From positions 124,001-188,000 of the forward strand of contig NZ_QUIN01000001.1 in NCBI RefSeq assembly GCF_003480255.1: DNA of 64,000 bases, given 5' to 3'. Below the pieces are notes generated by a model. It was not told the DNA's origin. It saw only the letters and a list, made by a program, of their open reading frames with translations, and ran no database searches. Below are positions 61,385 through 64,000 of this stretch, piece by piece; the first letter of the stretch is position 1, and each line of letters starts with the position of its first letter. Made by a program: the position numbers and the translations under genes. The DNA is from Erysipelatoclostridium sp. AM42-17 (lineage in GTDB: Bacteria > Bacillota_I > Bacilli_A > Erysipelotrichales > Coprobacillaceae).

Positions 61385-62794
61385 ATGTTAAAACAATTTC
61401 ATTTAAAATATCTTTTTCTTTCCTTTGTCATTATATTGAGTATTATCTTTTGTTATCAAAAATATCAAAAAGAACTTATTTTTTTTGAGAATCACCCACG
61501 TATTGAAATACACCAACAGTACAACTTTTTAGCAAATATTAAATCAGTAAAAAACGGTAAAATTAAAGACGTTTCTTATAATATCAATAATCTTAATATT
61601 CATAAGCTAGGAACATATACCATAAACTATCACTATCATCATCGTCAATATCCCCTAAAAGTGGATGTTATTGATTCAAAAAAGCCATCATTTCAGATTC
61701 ATCCTTATGAAATAGATTTAGGCATGCAAGCATATCCTAAAAATTTTATTAGCCATATTCAAGATCAAACCCAAACAAAAATATATTTTGACAAAAAATA
61801 TCGATTCAATAAGCCTGGTAAACAAAAAATATCGATTACAGTTGAAGACCAAGCGCATAATAAGACAACCAAAAGCACATATCTTAAAATATGCAAAGCC
61901 GATAAACAAAAACCAATTATCAAAAATCTTCAACCTCTTACATTAAAAATCAACACTCCTTATGATTTAAAAGAAGGCCTTGTTTATCACGATAATCAAG
62001 ACCCTCACCCACAACTTATTATTAATTCAAACCAATTTGATATATCTAAAGAAGGAACATATTATGTATCATATATTGTAAAAGATCGTTCAGGAAATCA
62101 AACAAAAAGAATAAGAAAAATAACGGTTGTCAAAAATATCAAAATAGGAGTTGAACAGGAAAGTCATGAAAAAATAGTATATTTAACTTTTGATGATGGT
62201 CCATCATCAAATACAATTAAAATATTAAGAATATTAGATCAGTATAAAATCAAAGCTACTTTTTTTGTAACAGGTAATGGTCAAAATTATAATAAATATA
62301 TAAAATTAGCCCAAGAAAAAGGACATACTATAGGAATGCACTCATACAGCCATGATTATGATAAAATATACAAATCAGTCAATGACTACATGGCTGACTT
62401 AGAACGTTTAAGCCAGATGTTAAATAATCTCATTGGCTATACACCCCATTATATACGCTTTCCAGGAGGAAGTAGTAATCAAATATCTAAACAATATAAT
62501 ATAGGAATTATGTCGGCGCTGACTAAACGCGTTATCGATGAAGGATACCAGTATTATGATTGGAACTGTGGTACAGGTGATGCCACTGCTCACCTTGTTT
62601 CTGTAAACAAGATCATTCAATCAGCCACGCATTCATCACATAACAATATCATTATATTAGCTCATGATACAAACACTAAAACAACAACAGTAGAAGCTTT
62701 ACCAACAATTATTCAATACTATTTGAATAAAGGTTACAAATTTAAAGCTATTGATGATCATTCTTTTACTTGTCATCATCATGTTAAGAATTAA
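61385..62794 (+). CDS. Membrane-anchored polysaccharide deacetylase with Ig-like repeats
   Basis: 469 residues. One N-terminal membrane helix (about 7-25), two Ig-like (DUF5011-type) domains (about 36-97 and 173-250; the second has DRSGN), then a NodB deacetylase: TFDDGP (268-273), HSYSH (319-323), RFPGGSSN and ILAHD. The metal triad Asp271, His319 and His323 is intact. It probably removes acetyl groups from peptidoglycan or another wall glycan outside the cell. ATG 61385 follows TAGGTGAC. Confidence 0.92.
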   Translation: MLKQFHLKYLFLSFVIILSIIFCYQKYQKELIFFENHPRIEIHQQYNFLANIKSVKNGKIKDVSYNINNLNIHKLGTYTINYHYHHRQYPLKVDVIDSKKPSFQIHPYEIDLGMQAYPKNFISHIQDQTQTKIYFDKKYRFNKPGKQKISITVEDQAHNKTTKSTYLKICKADKQKPIIKNLQPLTLKINTPYDLKEGLVYHDNQDPHPQLIINSNQFDISKEGTYYVSYIVKDRSGNQTKRIRKITVVKNIKIGVEQESHEKIVYLTFDDGPSSNTIKILRILDQYKIKATFFVTGNGQNYNKYIKLAQEKGHTIGMHSYSHDYDKIYKSVNDYMADLERLSQMLNNLIGYTPHYIRFPGGSSNQISKQYNIGIMSALTKRVIDEGYQYYDWNCGTGDATAHLVSVNKIIQSATHSSHNNIIILAHDTNTKTTTVEALPTIIQYYLNKGYKFKAIDDHSFTCHHHVKN

Positions 62795-62817
62795 AGGAGA
62801 CTACTTGTCTCCTTTAA
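62791..62817. terminator. Bidirectional terminator between the deacetylase and TetM-NYN genes
   Basis: TTAAAGGAGAC (62791-62801) and GTCTCCTTTAA (62807-62817), loop TACTT. Both stop codons lie within the structure. Confidence 0.85.
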
Positions 62818-64000
62818 AATCATCTAATAAATAGTTCTTCATAACCTTATTTTTACGTTTAAATTCATCGTAATTCTCTTTATGTGTATGACTTACAATC
62901 ATCTCAAATTCTCGAGAAGACATTCTCGTTGCACCTCTACCACTGACAATGAGTTGTTCTAAAGCATCTGATGTCACAACGACAACTCTAAAATTTTTAG
63001 CTAAATCATGAGTTACCCTTTCAATATACATATCTGCCGTTTGAGCTTCTTTTGTATAAACCAGAAAAATATTATCGTATTTTTCAATAAGTCCATCATT
63101 CTTTTTTACTTTATAAGCATCAAAAACAAGTATTAAAACATTATTTTTGTATCCTTGGTAATTACACATCATATCAATAAGTTTCATTCTTGCAGCATCT
63201 AAATTATCTTTAGCTAAATCTTTCAACTCATCCCATGAAAATATAACATTATAACCATCAACTAATAAACACTCTGGCAAAATTGTTACTTTTTCATTAT
63301 TTATTATTTCGATTTTTCTATTCATATCTTTAGATAGGCGATGTTTAATTGGACCATAAGTACGAATAAATATCTCTTCCAATTCTTTTTCATCTATAAC
63401 TTGTTGACGGTGATTATTTTTTGGGGGCTGATATGTTTTTTTTAAAGGTAAATGCATATATTGTTCTACTTGATTCCATGGTACATAAAACCCACTACCA
63501 TTCTTACAAAAAATAGAACCTGTAGGATAATATGGATCCTCTTCACTATTGTAATGTATTTGATTTATGACTTCTTCTTGATTATTGACTTCATAATATC
63601 CATCAAGCTGATATGATAAATGACCACTTCCTTTGGTAGAATCTTTAAATCTTAAAGGATAATCAAGCATTTTAGAAACAGGACCTGTTCCTTTGATTAC
63701 AATCATTTCATCTTGTGTAATTTCAAATTTACAGTCCATTAATTCCAAATCAAATATAACTTTACTCATATATTCTTGATTTAAAGTCATTTTAAAAGCA
63801 TAATATGGCTCTAAAATAATTGATTTTGCCTTCTTAAGACCTTGCCTTAGCGCCCGTAATGTTGCTTCTTTAAAGTCACCACCTTCGGTGTGCTTTTGAT
63901 GTGCCTTTCCATTAATGACTGTAATCTTCATATCAGTAACAGCTCCACCGATTAAAACTCCTTTTAAATATGACTCTTTTAAATAATGAAGACAAGCATT
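62801..64000 (-). CDS. TetM/EF-G-like translation factor fused to a Rae1-like NYN nuclease (5' partial)
   Basis: The frame is open to the right edge; 399 residues are visible. The first ATG (63931) is internal: the 23 codons before it continue EF-G domain IV (LKGVLIGGAVTDMKITV). Then follow ATLRALRQGLKKAKSIILEP and domain V (FKMTLNQEYMSKVIFDLELM). From LLVDGYNVIFSWDELKDLA the protein is a NYN/PIN nuclease close to Bacillus Rae1 (YacP), with acidic residues in LVDGYN, LVFDAYKV, TADMYIE and VTSDALEQ. Rae1 cuts mRNA in the ribosomal A site. The GTPase domain should lie beyond the window. Confidence 0.85.
   Translation of the reverse strand, partial: NACLHYLKESYLKGVLIGGAVTDMKITVINGKAHQKHTEGGDFKEATLRALRQGLKKAKSIILEPYYAFKMTLNQEYMSKVIFDLELMDCKFEITQDEMIVIKGTGPVSKMLDYPLRFKDSTKGSGHLSYQLDGYYEVNNQEEVINQIHYNSEEDPYYPTGSIFCKNGSGFYVPWNQVEQYMHLPLKKTYQPPKNNHRQQVIDEKELEEIFIRTYGPIKHRLSKDMNRKIEIINNEKVTILPECLLVDGYNVIFSWDELKDLAKDNLDAARMKLIDMMCNYQGYKNNVLILVFDAYKVKKNDGLIEKYDNIFLVYTKEAQTADMYIERVTHDLAKNFRVVVVTSDALEQLIVSGRGATRMSSREFEMIVSHTHKENYDEFKRKNKVMKNYLLDDFKGDK

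Noticed and set aside
62801..64000. Tetracycline-resistance gene of the tetM group.
   Set aside because: Only domains IV-V are visible, they are diverged from TetM, and the C-terminus is a NYN nuclease. No mobile element is nearby, so a housekeeping ribosome factor is more likely.
1..64000. tRNA, rRNA, CRISPR arrays, insertion sequences, prophage or attachment sites.
   Set aside because: I found no conserved rRNA or tRNA sequence, no regular repeats, and no transposase or phage integrase; the only tyrosine recombinase is the housekeeping xerD.

Overview
The window is a 64 kb piece of chromosome from a low-GC, spore-forming Gram-positive bacterium. AT-rich DNA, AGGAGG-type ribosome binding sites, TGA used as a stop codon, intact spo0A, spoIVB, sigK and dpaAB, and a fused NadD-YqeK protein together point to a spore-forming Erysipelotrichia (Coprobacillaceae or Thomasclavelia-like). 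That placement is inference. I see no rRNA, tRNA, CRISPR array, insertion sequence or prophage; almost everything is conserved core genome.

Layout. 1-9.4 kb: end of an Asp23/Gls24 gene, then nusB-xseA-xseB-ispA-dxs-tlyA-recN and spoIVB-spo0A, the Bacillus order but without folD and argR. 9.4-13.6 kb: dinB, a divergent SpoIIM-like membrane protein, xerD, deoB and a small membrane protein. 13.7-20.2 kb: purF, a DUF2156-GNAT fusion, a PFL/ACT pair, an orphan PTS IIB, a phosphodiesterase and an XRE regulator with a perfect operator. 20.3-26.8 kb: the yqeH-yhbY-nadD/yqeK-rsfS-yqeM-mtnN-U32 operon. 26.9-32.9 kb: sigK, parC-parE, plsY. 32.9-37.0 kb: the ynzC-tkt-(sirA position)-yneF block, headed by a structured RNA. 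37.0-45.1 kb: ymfH-ymfF, spoIIIE/ftsK, an RNase J with a damaged active site, and dpaA-dpaB, again Bacillus synteny. 45.1-62.8 kb: coaBC-coaX, a YetF-like protein, ilvE, citrate synthase, a P-type ATPase, an M20 hydrolase, stress and surface proteins, and a polysaccharide deacetylase. 62.8-64 kb: C-terminal part of a TetM/EF-G-like factor fused to a Rae1-like NYN nuclease; it runs off the window.

How the parts fit. Sporulation is the recurring theme: the master regulator (Spo0A), a candidate brake on replication (SirA-like), chromosome translocation (SpoIIIE), forespore signalling (SpoIVB), late mother-cell transcription (SigK) and dipicolinate synthesis (DpaAB). Two upstream regions carry Spo0A-box-like sequences, before spo0A and before the SirA-like gene. 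A second theme is ribosome and RNA biology: NusB, TlyA, YqeH, YhbY, RsfS, RNase J, the YmfFH pair and the TetM-NYN fusion.

Most interesting observations: the ribosomal-protection-factor/A-site-nuclease fusion at the right edge; a probable SirA ortholog recognised by position, fold pattern and promoter; the structured RNA of about 153 nt upstream of ynzC-tkt; an RNase J lacking several metal ligands; and a shared GntR-type palindrome in front of citrate synthase and the ACT/PFL operon.
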